This document shows positions 11,257 to 22,500 of a DNA stretch of 64,000 nt, piece by piece. The stretch lies in the NCBI GenBank assembly GCA_021397845.1, contig CM038047.1:42511210-42575209 (forward strand), given 5' to 3'. Every line of letters starts with the position of its first letter. The first letter of the stretch is position 1. The DNA is from Areca catechu. Its lineage: Eukaryota; Streptophyta; Magnoliopsida; Arecales; Arecaceae. The notes under the pieces are model-generated. The model worked only from the letters and a program-made list of their open reading frames with translations, was not told the origin of the DNA and searched no databases. Made by a program: the position numbers and the translations under genes.

Positions 11257-11306
11257 TTACATCTCTAACCCTTTCTTCTTATTGTTTTTGATCTTGGAAG
11301 AGCTGG
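11257..11306 (-). pseudogene. 3' end of old Tat antisense ORF, cut by CACTA
   Basis: On the minus strand a lysine-rich frame closes with a TAA at 11259-11257. The same frame is open up to the CACTA edge at 11307 and continues in phase at 30089 on the other side when one TGG duplicate is ignored. An AAGAAAGGAAAGAAAAGAAAG-like purine stretch just left of the stop resembles the one just left of the antisense-gene stop in the young element (25147-25175). Confidence 0.5.
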
Positions 11307-11329
11307 CACTACTAGAAAAGGGTGCTTTA

Positions 11330-11800
11330 CCGAGGGATTTTACCGAGGAAAAAAATCCCTCGCAATTCCGAGGGATTTTTCAATAAAAAAATTAAGTGTA
11401 AAATTTTCTAAGGGAAAAAATTCCCTCGTAAAATCCCTCAGAATTTTTTTTTGTGAGGGATTTTTTGAGAGATTTATTCTTTATAAATGAGCTCTTAGTA
11501 TAAACTTTTCGAGAAAAAAAGTTTTCTCGAAAAATCCCTAGTAAATTATTTTTGCGAGGAATTTTTTGAGAGATCTTTTCATCATAATTTGGTTCTTAGT
11601 AAAAAAAAAATTCAATAAAAAAATTCCTTGCAAAATCCCTCGGAAATTATTTTTGTGAGAGATTTTTTGAGGGATCTTTTCATGATAATTTGTTCTTAGT
11701 AAAAAAAAAATTAAAATAAAATAATCCCTAGCAAAATCCCTCGGAAATTTCTTTTATGAGGGATTTTTCAAGGGATCTTTTCATCATAATTTAGTTTTTA
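11330..11800 (+). repeat. Left subterminal 101-bp tandem repeats of CACTA
   Basis: About four units at roughly 101 bp, each with TGAGGGATTTTTTGAGGGATC (11455, 11556, 11655, 11757), a TTCTTAGTAAAAAAAA block and AAAATCCCTCGGAAATT. Both orientations of GAGGGATTTT occur, so the region can fold back on itself. Confidence 0.8.
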
Positions 11801-11810
11801 GTAAAAAAAT

Positions 11811-12145
11811 TTCCAATAAAAAAATTCCTAGAAAAATCCCTCAGAAAATCCCTCGAAAAATCCATCAAAAATTTACCCTCAGAAAATTTTCCTCGGAAAA
11901 TCCCTCGAAAATTTACCCTCGAAAAATTCCTCAGAAATTTTCCCTCAGAAAATCCCTTGGAAAATCTTTCTGAAAATCCCTCAAAAAATCCCTCGAAGAT
12001 GTTCCCTCGAAAAGTCCCCTGGTAATATTCCCTCGGAAAATCCCTCGGAGAATTTCCCTCGGAAAATATGTCGAAAATTTCCAAGGACAAAATTCCATCA
12101 AAAATTCCCTCGGAAAAATCCCTCAAAAAATTTTTCTGAGGATGG
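11811..12145 (+). repeat. Left subterminal CCCTCGGAAAATC minisatellite of CACTA
   Basis: Some two dozen irregular copies of a 12-16 bp unit such as CCCTCGGAAAATCC, all in one orientation. It is followed by GATGGTTTTTCCGG at about 12132. The right end has a matching array and a matching GATGGTTTTTCTGA at about 29968. Confidence 0.85.
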
Positions 12146-12165
12146 TTTTTCCGGTGAAATTGCAA

Positions 12166-14390
12166 TCACCAATGCTTCTTCTTACTTGACCATAGCTATT
12201 CAATATATTGTAACATTCAAAGAGACCTAACATATACTCTCTAACACACCATTTAATTCACTCTTGCTGATCAAATTATATGAATGTTCAGGAAACTCAT
12301 GCTAATATTCATACGAAAAAGAAAAGCAATATTTGATATATCTCCCATCTTCACTCTTTTTTGAAATGATCTATTCGAAAGATTCAAGATAGGAAAAAGC
12401 ATTTGGATGTCCATCCGATCCTCCATAATATCTAAAGCTTTCTCAACCTTTCATTATGATGACTATTTGATATATCTTTCGAGAGGCCAATAATATCATA
12501 AATTTCATCATCCTTTTTATTGTTGATCATACTAATGATTGAAACTGGCATGACGATGATGCCTATTTTTGAATATTACAGGATATTTTATATATTGGTC
12601 ATTTAAATTGTATTAATATGAAATTAGTATGATCACTCATTTGTGTAAAAAAATAAAAAAAATCCGTTGGTGGCAGCTTTTCCTAACTAGTTTGTAATAT
12701 GATAGCTGAGATGGGCTATGCTTGTAGGGAGCATGGATCATCAAATTATGGTATTGACTAGTTTTTTTAACAACGAAGCTGTTCATGCCACATCTGACAT
12801 TTTGAACGCTCCCGCACATACTATATCCAAATATTTACCATATCGGCTCGCCTATCTAAACCCATTTGGATTTCGGATTTTGGTGCTTTTGGGTCCAGAG
12901 GGAAGAGAAATTCCAAAACAAAACCCGTATACCCATTTGGATTTCACATCAATGGTTTGTGCATCTGCATGGCTCCATCCATACTTCCGCAGCCCGCTGA
13001 GCATCTCCTCCATTGTCCTTCCCTCCATACCGGCACCCGTCCATTTCCATCATCTTCGTTTCACTGATTCCAAATCAGGCTCAATCCGATCTCTGAGGTA
13101 TTTGTTATTTTACCTCTCTCTCTCTTTTATTTTTTTCCCTACATAGGTTTCTATTTATTTGTTAAAAATTTTCCATTTATTAGATTCTCTAGATATCCGG
13201 CTTTTGACTACTTTCTATAATAACACAGCCCACGCTAACTAATTACTGGAGTATATCATTGGCAATTTCTCCACCAAATTTGTTTATTATTATATTTTTC
13301 TTCACATAAAAATGGTTTCAAAAATTTGATTATTTGATTAGATTTATCAAAAGTCCATTTATACACTCGCATACACTTGGTCTTCCCGTTTCAACGGATT
13401 CCTTCTCTCTCTAAGATATCTTAGCTTCTCTCTCTTAAAATCATGCAAAACTCGCTGCAAGTGTGTGCCTGCCAGTGTCGATTACATATTTTATTAATAA
13501 AATTAAACAAATACTATTTTTTTTGTGCGCTCTTGCTCCATTTCTACATAAACCTCGTTGTATTATTTTTCTTCCTCCAGGCAAATACTTTATGATGAGA
13601 ATTTCAATAAATATTTTTTTTTATAAATAGAATATATTAGCAATGTTAGTAAATTTCCATTTAAGATTAATACAGATAGTACAAAGAATTTGTTGAGTTC
13701 TTTATGCCCTTCAAAACTGAGTCATATAATAGAGGTACAAACCTCTTTGAGTTTCTAATGGAGTTAATGTTGTGCATCTTATTTTGAGTATATTGGATAC
13801 AATAATATTCAGTAGTAAATGTGAAATAGATGCAACCTACCACTTTGTTACTTTAGGACCAGAGATATATATTATTTCAAATTTATGAGGAAGAAGAACA
13901 CCAATAAATTCAAAATATGAGACTTCATGTATATTACATTTCATGTAGATATTGTTAGTGTTTTGGAAGGAAAATTCAAAATTTTCTATACCAAACCCTC
14001 CATCTAATACCCTCTAAATTTTCTCCATCCTTGTTTAATAACTTATATATTAGACAGGAGTAAAATTGAGAATTGGTTTATAATGAAAACTTCTTTCTTG
14101 GATTTTGTCATGTTTTGGACCATTTTTCATATGCATGCTGCTAGGCCCGTCTAGCATGCGTGCGAATGCAAATCATGCTCACGGGTGCAATATGGTGCGG
14201 TGGATATTTTATTTTTTTGCTTTTAATTTTGATAATTTTCTTCTTTTAACCGTCGATTTGATTGTTTTTATTAGCCATTGCTTAACATTAATATTTCTAC
14301 CGTTAGACATTCATCACCAGATTAATATTTTTTGTCTATTAGATGTTAATAATCTAGTCATTCAATTAGCCAAAATATCTAATTTTTGGA
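12166..14390. other. CACTA interior without recognisable gene
   Basis: Mostly AT-rich. A 142-residue plus-strand open frame (12718-13146) has no recognisable motif. Its downstream part (about 13000-13095) reads like transcribed leader sequence ending at a plausible donor (CTGAG/GTATTTG), so it may be another captured exon, but I cannot name it. TATA-like CCTATAAATAGAG occurs at about 14390. Confidence 0.4.
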
Positions 14391-14463
14391 CCTATAAATA
14401 GAGTCCATGATAGGGATTGAAAGGTACAAAAAAAAAAAACCAAGCTCTTCTTTTCTCTCTTTA

Positions 14464-14577
14464 GATGTATTACCTGATCCTATTGAGAAAGAAAAAGGAG
14501 TTAGCCTTTGGTCAATGATCAAAGATAATGTTGGAATAGATCTTACACGAGTTTGCCTTCTTGTTTATTTTAATGAA
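14464..14577 (+). pseudogene. Captured exon of an oxysterol-binding-protein-related (ORP) gene
   Basis: After a pyrimidine-rich TTTTCTCTCTTTAG acceptor, the frame reads DVLPDPIEKEKG, then VSLWSMIKDNVGIDLTRVC, and on to VYFNE. This is the conserved lead-in to the lipid-binding domain of plant OSBP-related proteins, which ends VYFNEPLSSLQ in the family. Homology then stops: the next residues are lysine-rich low complexity. Only this short piece is present, so it cannot encode an ORP. Its position inside a CACTA suggests transduplication. The match is from memory of the family. Confidence 0.65.
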
Positions 14578-14689
14578 CATAGAAAAACTAGAAAGAAAGG
14601 CCCAAGAAAAATATTAAAAAATTATTCAAAAATAAAAAAATAAAAAATATTGTTCTAATATTTTTTTATAAAATAATTTTATAATAGTA

Positions 14690-14756
14690 GATAGCAGAAT
14701 TGAACCTAAAACCTTTGAAAAGCGTACCTACTATCATAACCATTAAGATCCAATTT
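14690..14756 (-). repeat. Possible tRNA-derived SINE remnant
   Basis: On the minus strand TGGTTATGATAGTAGG resembles a pol III A box. GGTTTTAGGTTCAATTCTG, about 35 bp later, resembles a B box. No clear 3' tail or target duplication was found. Confidence 0.25.
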
Positions 14757-14829
14757 TATTTTATTATATATATGTATTAAGAAATATTTAACCTATATAA
14801 AATCTTTCTTATAAATTAATAAAAACTAA

Positions 14830-15440
14830 AACCCCTTAAACTCCCACGCCCACCGCCCATCTCTCTTTGACCGTCGGGCTTCCCTCCCGAATCGAACCCT
14901 TCCGCTTCCTCTCCTCCACCAACGGGGTGCCCATCGGAGAAATCCCATCACGATCTCTCCTCTATTCCAAGTAGGATGCCCATGAGAGGAGATCCTCCAG
15001 AGGGCTCGGCAGCTACAAGAAACCCCCGATCGACTTAGCCTCTACAAATCGATCAGTGCTTGGAAGGGATTCGATAAGAGACCCCTCGGCCCCTGGCTCT
15101 CCTTCACTTGGTCCAGTGACCGCGCAACTTTGCCTCGATGATCTTCCCTTCGGAGTGCTCGGCGACCATGATAAGCTCTCAAATACTAGCTTAGCTCCTC
15201 CGGTTAGTCCCTCCTCACCCTTAGATCGGTGCCCACAGGGAGGACTGCTCAGAAGATTCCCCCTCGCTGGGTCCTGCTCGATGCCTGTAAGGCCCAATGA
15301 TTACTAGCGATCGGTCACCGGTATCCTCGGCTCCCCTCTGCTCAACAAGGAGCGACGATCGCAAGCCCCCACTTGGCTACTCCACGATCAATCTCCCCTT
15401 TCCATGGTATGATCGATGGCCACAAGTTCTCGGCCTCCCG
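14830..15440. other. GC-rich island inside the CACTA
   Basis: Sharply more GC-rich than the surrounding DNA. Open frames exist on both strands (for example 15056-15307 plus and 15013-15297 minus), but neither has a motif I recognise. GC content and codon-like composition suggest captured DNA, from a gene 5' region or a retrotransposon leader. Origin unresolved. Confidence 0.3.
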
Positions 15441-16600
15441 CCGATTGTCTTATAATTTTTTAAAATCATATAATTTGACTCGATACTTGTTTATGAAAAT
15501 ATTTTCAAATATCACATTACAATAAGTTTTCAGGAAAAGAACGGTTGAATCAGATGATCTGCTTTACAAAATTTCTGCTTTACAAAATGAGTAGCTGTGA
15601 AAGCTTTACAAAATGAAGATTAGATTCTATTCATTAAGCTGTCTGACATTACATTACCTAATTTAATTAACAATTCATTTTTTCTACTTATGTTTACTTT
15701 TTGCTATCATATTCTCTCACATGCAGTTTTTGAGTAGTTTACATTGTCATTTAGAACTTGGCCTGTTGATTTTACTGATTGCACAATTTTTTATTCATCT
15801 GCAAGTTTGGTTCACAGTGCGAGTTGCCTTCAATTTCATGGCTCTATTTAGAGTTTCAGTGGTTAAAGATGGTTTTATATTTGTTGTATACTTCATGTAC
15901 CATTGAAACGATCTATCTGTGAGACATTTAATTATATATTCTAGTTTTCTTTCTGCTTTACATGATAAAAATATTTTACTAGTGATGGGTGTCATATTTG
16001 CTGTCTTGAAATCATTATATAGATTGTAAAACTGAATGCATCAAAGAAAAGCCTTATTGTTTTCAAATATACAGATAATCATGAAAATGATGTCAAACTA
16101 TGGTTGCTTTAATTTAAATCCATAAATTATCTCCGCACAATACTGTGATGTTAATGTATCCAAAATTTGATTTGTCTTCAAAAGGAAGGTAAAGAAGCAA
16201 GGACAAGAAACCAAGAGGACTATGATTTGAACCAGGTTCGCATCAAATTTATCGGCTCTATTATGAACAGCAAGAGGCCTTGGACCACTCCTTTAAATCA
16301 AAGTTCTCACATATTGATGATATAATTGTCACTTACAAGCAATTGCATAGGCATGAAAGAAATATTGCAATGTAAAATATAAATTAGTGTGCTGATTTTA
16401 GAAAGTAATTTTTCAAAGTAATCTCTCATCATTTGGATATATGACAAGTTTTTTTTGCATGACTATTATGTTCTCTTTCTTTTTCACGGTTCATGTACCA
16501 GCTTTGAAAAGGTTGCTGCACTATATTGTTATGGACATCAACTTGTTGCATGGCTGTAAAATAAAAGAGTTCATGGGCCCATTTTTGCTTACTTAATTTT
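15441..16600. other. CACTA interior, intron-like, one unassigned exon candidate
   Basis: AT-rich DNA. An open stretch from about 16239 (after AACCAG) reads SHQIYRLYYEQQEALDHSF and continues to QLHR near 16350. It has coding-like character but no family I can name. If it belongs to the same captured gene as 16619-16721 it would be an upstream exon; it does not match the NPSN sequence I remember. Confidence 0.3.
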
Positions 16601-16618
16601 AAATATTCCTTTTTGTAG

Positions 16619-16721
16619 AACCACAGGCATGCAAGCAGTCTGGAAAATAAAAGAGTTAATCTCTTTGATGATCTTGGTGGTGGAGATGGGGTTGGTGATG
16701 AAAATGCTATGTTAGCATCAA
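16619..16721 (+). pseudogene. Captured exon of an NPSN-type plant SNARE gene
   Basis: Bounded by a good acceptor (TTCCTTTTTGTAG) and donor (A/GTAAGTT). The frame reads SSLENKRVNLFDDLGGGDGV, then GDENAMLAS. This matches the region before the SNARE motif in novel plant SNAREs (NPSN11-13), where NKRV(D/E)LFD and a following LASxM are conserved. The next exon-like piece (16873-16961) keeps the splice phase (A/AT) but its residues, SEEMRTCQEEMRAQGVPSL up to a stop at 16961, do not continue the NPSN SNARE helix. The fragment is therefore chimeric or diverged. Its location inside the CACTA suggests gene capture. Confidence 0.6.
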
Positions 16722-17250
16722 GTAAGTTCTTTTGTTACCTTGGCATAAAATACACTTGCTTGCATATGTAATTACATTCAAGCTATTTAAAATCGATATG
16801 AAAATAACTTTATACTAGAAAGTGCATGTACTTGTAAACACCTGTAATTCTTGCATTGTTTAATGTTTATAGATTCAGAAGAAATGAGAACATGCCAGGA
16901 GGAGATGAGGGCGCAAGGTGTTCCTTCTCTCTCCAACTTATTGCCTGGAAGGAGAAACTAAATTGCAGAATTCCGTTTGCTCTTATGAAAGATATAAATT
17001 TATTTTTTTTAAAAAAATTGAAGAAAGATTCATTGCACCTTTTATTTTTAAACTGCATTCCATTGTAATAGTTCATACATTATCATTTTTACTGGTATGC
17101 AAACAGGTCAAAGACCACTGTTGTTTTTCATGCTTTGTTACTGGTTATGGTTATTGATTTTATCATCCATATTAATATTTCAAAAGATAGTTTTATATCT
17201 CTTTATTTGTTTGTTATTAACCAATAACACTTACCCTTTAAGTTTGATTA

Positions 17251-17255
17251 GATAT
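17251..17255. repeat. Target-site duplication GATAT, left copy
   Basis: GATAT immediately precedes TGTTACAG of the left LTR and recurs at 29440-29444 after the right LTR. This defines the insertion as intact at both ends. Confidence 0.9.
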
Positions 17256-18746
17256 TGTTACAGCCGTGATAGTGACGTGGCCAGGCTCAGGTATCGCCGA
17301 ATGCGAGCGAGCCACGTATGAGTTTCCCTGCCAGAATCAGTGCCACGTCCTCAAGGCTAGGGTCGGCAAGACCGCACCGCCCGACGACTATCTGAAGCAA
17401 ACCGCTCCCGCCGAGGTCGAGCTCGGCGCGGAGTTCCTCCACCGACTCATCTGCGCCCGGGCCCGGAGGAGTCCGCCCCGAGTAAGGTCGGCCGAGGTCG
17501 GCTGACCCTTCGCCTTGCGCCAGGTGGCCACCCGGAGACGGGTCCACCTCGGCCAAAGCCAGGCAACCTCCTGCCACCTCGCCAGGTGTCCACCCAGGAG
17601 GGGTCCACCTAGGCCGAGGTCGGCTGACCCTTCGCCTTGCGCCAGGTGGCCACCCGGAGACGGGTCCACCTCGGCCAAAGCCAGGCAACCTCCTGCCACC
17701 TCGCCAGGTGTCCACCCAGGAGGGGTCCACCTAGGCCGAGGTCGGCTGACCTTTCGCCTTGCGCCAGGTGGCCACCCGGAGACGGGTCCACCTTGGCCGA
17801 GGCCAGGCGACCTCCTGCCACCTCGCCAGGTGTCCACCCAGGAGGGGTCCACCTAAGCCGAGGTCGGCCGATCCCTCGCCCCTCGCCAGTTGGCCCCCGG
17901 AGATAGGTCCAACTCAGCCGAGGTCAGACCGCTCGTACGGAGAGGCCCCCGGGGAAAGCGACAGGTCCCGAGGCCATCCCTCGGGCCGTACCGACCCCAG
18001 ACGGCGTCCCGTACGGAGGGCGGCGGCACGCGGAACGTCACTTGCATTGGCCCGACAGGTCCCGCAGTCGAGAGACCCGATCCTGACGGAACAGGTCCCG
18101 TAAACGGATGGCGCCCACGCTCGGGGAAAAGAGCACTCTCACGGAGCCCGAGGCCTGACGACTGGCCGCTCTGCCAGCGCCGCCCTCCTTCCTTTTCTCT
18201 TCTATCCTTGCCTTCTCCCTGCTGGACCCGGCGGACGAGGTCGGAAAGCCGCCTGGCCTCCTTCACCAAAAAGGGGAAAGAAAGGAAGACAGGGGAGAGG
18301 AGTTTTCGAGGAGGAAAAGGACAAGCGCACGACGGAGGGAGATAAAGAGGGAAGAATCTGGAGACTGCAAGGTAAGCCAACTAGCCTGGGGACAAGGAGG
18401 AAGCACCGGCATAAGGCCTCGCTCCGAGAGAGAAACCAGAGATCCCGAGAGGGGAATACTGGACGTGAGCTCGGCAAGCAGGCCCAGCCGAGATTCCGGT
18501 CCCCGGCGCGTTCCCTTCACCAGTTAACTCTCCAAATCTGGGACCCTTTAGAGGGCCTGGGGGGGAGAGTCTGTTCCTTCTCGTCGTCTACTGACTTGAC
18601 CGTCGGAGCCCCCTCGCCGGAATCCCCGGCCAGGGTCCTCTAACCCCTTTGTTGCAGGTTCTCCGCGGGAAGGGAGGCTCCCTCGCCAGGCGGTCAGGAA
18701 GGATCGACTGATCCGCGGCACGGGCGCGGCGACGAGAACGGCAACA
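17256..18746 (+). repeat. Left LTR of copy 2 (1491 bp)
   Basis: Begins TGTTACAGCCGTGAT and ends ACGGCAACA. It contains a 122-bp tandem array near its start. It differs from the right LTR at 17270 (T versus C) and about fifteen further sites, with no indel, since both copies are exactly 1491 bp. Confidence 0.95.
17489..17935 (+). repeat. 122-bp tandem repeats within left LTR
   Basis: Three full units and a diverged partial unit at 122-bp spacing (GCTGACC/GCCGATC markers at 17501, 17623, 17745 and 17867). Each unit holds GGTGGCCACCCGGAGACGGG and GGTGTCCACCCAGGAGGGG half-repeats. The same array is in the right LTR (28182-28628). Confidence 0.9.
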
Positions 18747-18749
18747 GAT

Positions 18750-18769
18750 TGGCGCGCCAGGTAGGGGGG
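18750..18769 (+). promoter_or_regulatory. Primer-binding site of copy 2
   Basis: TGGCGCGCCAGGTAGGGGGG lies three bases after the LTR end. Its position and TGG start are diagnostic for minus-strand priming by a tRNA. I do not assign the tRNA species. Confidence 0.8.
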
Positions 18770-18825
18770 CAGGACACTAACCCCCAGTGGGAACTAGCTT
18801 TTTGCAGGTGTCACGCTCTCCAGCA

Positions 18826-19560
18826 ATGGTGGTCACTCGTGGTCGCGAGGCGTCCACCAGCCGTGTGGGAGAAGCCCACTCCCCTCCAGGGGGCCACACC
18901 CCCGAACGGGAGCTTCCGGCTCCCCCTCCTCTTCCGCAGCAGCCTACCCCGGCGGACGGATCCCTTGCGGCCATCGTCCAGCAGCTGCAGACCTTGACCT
19001 CAGCGGTCCGACAGCTTCAGCATCAGCAACGATCCCTGGCCACTCAGCCGCAGCCAGGGACTCCCGCGGCCCGAGCCGCGGGACAGCGTGGGAGCCTGCG
19101 CTCAATCCAGGGCAGGCCGTCCCATCCACAAGCCATCTCCAACCCCCGAGGGAGCCGCCAAGCTCCCCCGAAGAGAAACTATTCTGGTTCGGAGGATCAC
19201 GAGAGTCGATCCCCGGCCGATGGGGTCGAAACGGCGCATCGCAGCAAGCGACGCCGGGGCCAGACCTCGCACCGAGACCGATCGGCGCCCCCTTCACCTG
19301 CAGTCTCGGTGGAAGACTCCACCGATGAAGCCATCAGGCGCCAGGCCGAGAGGTGCCTAGAAGAGCACGAGCGCAAGTTGGCGGAGTTCGCCCGACGGTT
19401 CGCCGACCTGCAGAACTCGTCAGCTGACCCGGCGGGTTACGACTCCCGCCCCCCTTTCTCCGAAGAAATCCAGGCGGAACCGATCCCGAAACGGTTCCGC
19501 ATGCCGCAGGTGGACCCCTACGACGGGACCACCGACCCCCTAGACCATTTGGAGTTATAA
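18826..19560 (+). pseudogene. gag: gag N-terminal segment before first frameshift
   Basis: Residues from MVVTRGREAS through proline- and arginine-rich disordered sequence to VDPYDGTTDPLDHLE, just inside the capsid domain. The following TTATAA creates a stop because two bases are missing relative to the downstream reading (YKALMRVQG). The matching region of old copy 1 (5131-5200) also has a stop here but keeps YKALM in the frame of its upstream residues, so the two copies broke differently. Confidence 0.9.
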
Positions 19561-22500
19561 AGCTCTCATGAGGGTCCAGGGCACCACCGATGCCCTTCTG
19601 TGCATCGCCTTCCCAGCAACCCTTCGGAAGGCCGCTCGAGTCTGGTTCGCCCGCCTCGAGCCCGGATCCATTTGCTCCTTCCAGCAGCTGGAAGGAAAGT
19701 TTGTGGCGCACTTCGACGCTTGTCGAAAGGTGCCAAGGGAGGTAGACAGCCTCTTCTCCATCCGCCAGCAGGACCAGGAGCTGCTCCGGGACTACGTCAC
19801 CCGGTTTAAGACCGCAGCCCTGGAGATTTACAGCTTGGACGAGCCCGTCGCTATGCTGGCTTTGAAGTGCGGGCTCAAGACGTCCCGCCTGACCTATTCC
19901 CTGGACAAGAAGCCACCCAGGACGTATTCCGAGCTCCTCCTCCGCGCCCACAAGTACATCCGGGCGGAGGAGGCTGACCACACCCGTCGAGAGCTGGACG
20001 GGAAGATTCCGAAGAAGTCAGTTCCAAGGGACGCCCCGGGAGCTCGGAGGCCCGGGCCGTCCGCCGACCCTCGCCCGAATCCAAGGCCGAGGGCCGAGTC
20101 TACTTCCGAGCGGAGGTACACCCCTCTCCTCGCACCTCGAGCAAAAATCCTCATGGAAATCGAGGGCGAGCGCTACCTCCGCCGACCTCCACCTCAGAAC
20201 CCGAGAGCCGCCCGAGACAAATCAAAGTACTGCCAGTTCCACCGCGAGCACGGACACGACACAGAGGAGTGCCGCCATTTGAAGCGGGAGATTGAGGAGC
20301 TGATCGGGAGGGGTTACCTCAGGAAGTTCGTCAAGAACGAGGCCCCCTCCGAAAAGCAGCCGCTCGCGGCCTTACCGCCTGTCCCTGCGATCGACAACCG
20401 GCCAACAGAGAAGCCCGTGGGCATGATCTCACGCGGGTCCGGCCGAGCAGAGAAGAGAGCCCGGGAAGTCCCGGAGAATGTAATCCCTCCCAAGGGAGGG
20501 GAATCTAATGACAATGTAAACAATGATGCCGTGGTGGTCGAGATGACCATCGCGAAGCATCCTGTACATCGAATCATGGTGGATAGTGGAAGCTCGGCCG
20601 ACGTACTTTTTTACGATGCTTTCTCTCGGATGAATTTGTCTCCCGGCCAGCTAAAGCCAGTGCACATCCCACTGGTAGGTTTTACAGGGGACTCCGTGGG
20701 AGTCGAAGGGGAAATCACTCTCCCGGTCACTGCCGGATCCCCACCTCGGCAGGCGACCATCATGATAACATTCACTGTCGTCAAGCTCCCTTCGCCTTAC
20801 AACGCCATTCTCGGGCGTCCCGGGCTCAACCAACTGGACGCCACCATCTCCACGAGGAGGCTGCTGGTGCAGTTCCCCACGCCCTTCGGGCTCGGGGAAA
20901 TGAAGGGGACGATCCAGCCGGTCCCGCTCTGCCTACAGACAATCCCAGGCACCAGGAGCGCAGAGCTCGCCCACGATATCGAGGATCTCGACCTGAGAGA
21001 AAAGGAACCCAGGGGAGGGCCCGTAGAGCGCCTGCTACCCTTTCCCCTCGGTTCGGACCCCCTGAAGACGGTGCAAGTCGGGGCCCAGCTCCCCGAAGAG
21101 GAGCGAACCCGCCTGCTGGAGTTCCTCCGTGCCAACGCCGATGTGTTCGCCTGGTCGGCGGCCGACATGCCGGGTATTCCGCCCGAGATTATCATGCACA
21201 GCCTGAACGTGGACCCAGGTTGCCGCCCGGTCCGCCAGAAGAAGAGAAGTTTTGCCATGGAGAGGCAGAAGGCGATTAACGAGGAGGTAGAAAAGCTCCT
21301 CGCCGCCGGTTTCGTCCGAGAAGTCCAATACCCCAGCTGGTTAGCAAACGTGGTCATGGTAAAGAAGAGTAGTGGTAAGTGGAGGATCTGTGTGGACTAC
21401 ACCGACCTCAATCGAGCTTGCCCGAAGGACAGCTTCCCTCTGCCGAAGATCGACCAGCTGGTCGACACCACCTCGGGGCATCGTCTCCTGTCATTCATGG
21501 ACGCTTTTTCCGGATACAACCAGATCCGGATGAATCCGGAGGACGAAGAGCGCACCGCCTTCATAACTGACCGCGGGACTTTCTGTTACAGGATGATGCC
21601 CTTCGGCCTCAAGAACGCGGGGGCGACGTACCAACGTCTGGTCAATAAAGTCTTCAAAGACCAGATAGGCCGCAACATGCAGGTGTACGTGGACGACATG
21701 CTAGTAATGAGCAAACTTGATTCGGACCACGTGGCCGACCTGATGGAGACATTCGGCAACCTCCGGCGCCACCAGATGAAGCTGAACCCGGCGAAGTGCG
21801 CCTTCGGGGTCTCCGCCGGGAAGTTCCTAGGGTTCATGGTGACCCAAAGAGGAATCGAGGCCAACCCGGAGAAGGTCCAGGCCATCCTGGACATGGAGCA
21901 GCCAGCCTCCAAGAAGCAAGTGCAGCAACTGACCGGCCGGGTTGCGGCCCTTAGCCGTTTTATTTCCAGGTCGGCGGACCGCTGCCGTCCCTTCTTCAAG
22001 GTGCTGAGGAAGATGAATGGTTTTGCCTGGACCGAGGAGTGCCAGCAGGCCTTCGAGGAGTTGAAGAAGACGCTCGCATCACCACCTTTGCTGTCCAGGC
22101 CCGAGGAGGGAGAGGAGCTTACCCTCTACTTGGCCGTTACCCCGGAGGCCGTCATCTCTGTCCTGGTCCGAACCGACGACCACGGGATCCAGCGGCCGGT
22201 GTACTATACCAGCAAACTCCTCCGGGATGCGGAGCTCAGGTATTCCCGGCCCGAGAAACTCGTTTTTGCGCTAATAGTGTCTGCCGGCGTCTCAGGCCCT
22301 ATTTCCAAGCGCATCCCATCGCCGTCTTGACGGATCAACCACTGAAAGCGGTGCTCAGCCGACCCGATACCTCGGGGCGATTGGCCAAGTGGGCACTGAA
22401 ACTCAGCGAGTTCGACATTACATACCGACCGAGGTCGGCAATGAAGGCACAGGTGCTGGCCGATTTCTTGGTCGAGTGCGCGGGTTTGGGCAAGGAACCC

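Larger units (their letters stand above)
5129..11306 (+). mobile_element. Old degenerate Tat-lineage Ty3/gypsy element (copy 1)
   Basis: The plus strand carries scattered but collinear gag, protease, RT, RNase H and integrase motifs from 5129 to about 9850. Two tandem arrays follow (9925-10275 and 10285-10855), then the stop-codon end of an antisense ORF. The order matches the young Tat element at 17256-29439. The 5' LTR and gag start are separated off to the left by the Athila-like insertion at 5128. The right part is displaced beyond the CACTA insertion (11307-30086). It is the oldest layer of this cluster. Confidence 0.75.

Noticed and set aside
11791..12165. 124-residue minus-strand frame rich in FSEGFSERFSKGF-type repeats
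   Set aside because: Direct translation of the CCCTCGGAAAATC minisatellite of the CACTA subterminal region; the same artefact appears at 29576-30216.
16867..17157. Overlapping short frames around the last exon-like piece before the Tat insertion
   Set aside because: Only the frame linked by splice phase to 16619-16721 has support; the others are AT-rich shadows.
17287..18520. Overlapping long open frames on both strands across the left LTR (and 27980-29213 in the right LTR)
   Set aside because: They come from the GC-rich 122-bp repeat, occur in several frames at once, and show repetitive Pro/Arg/Gly composition without domain character.
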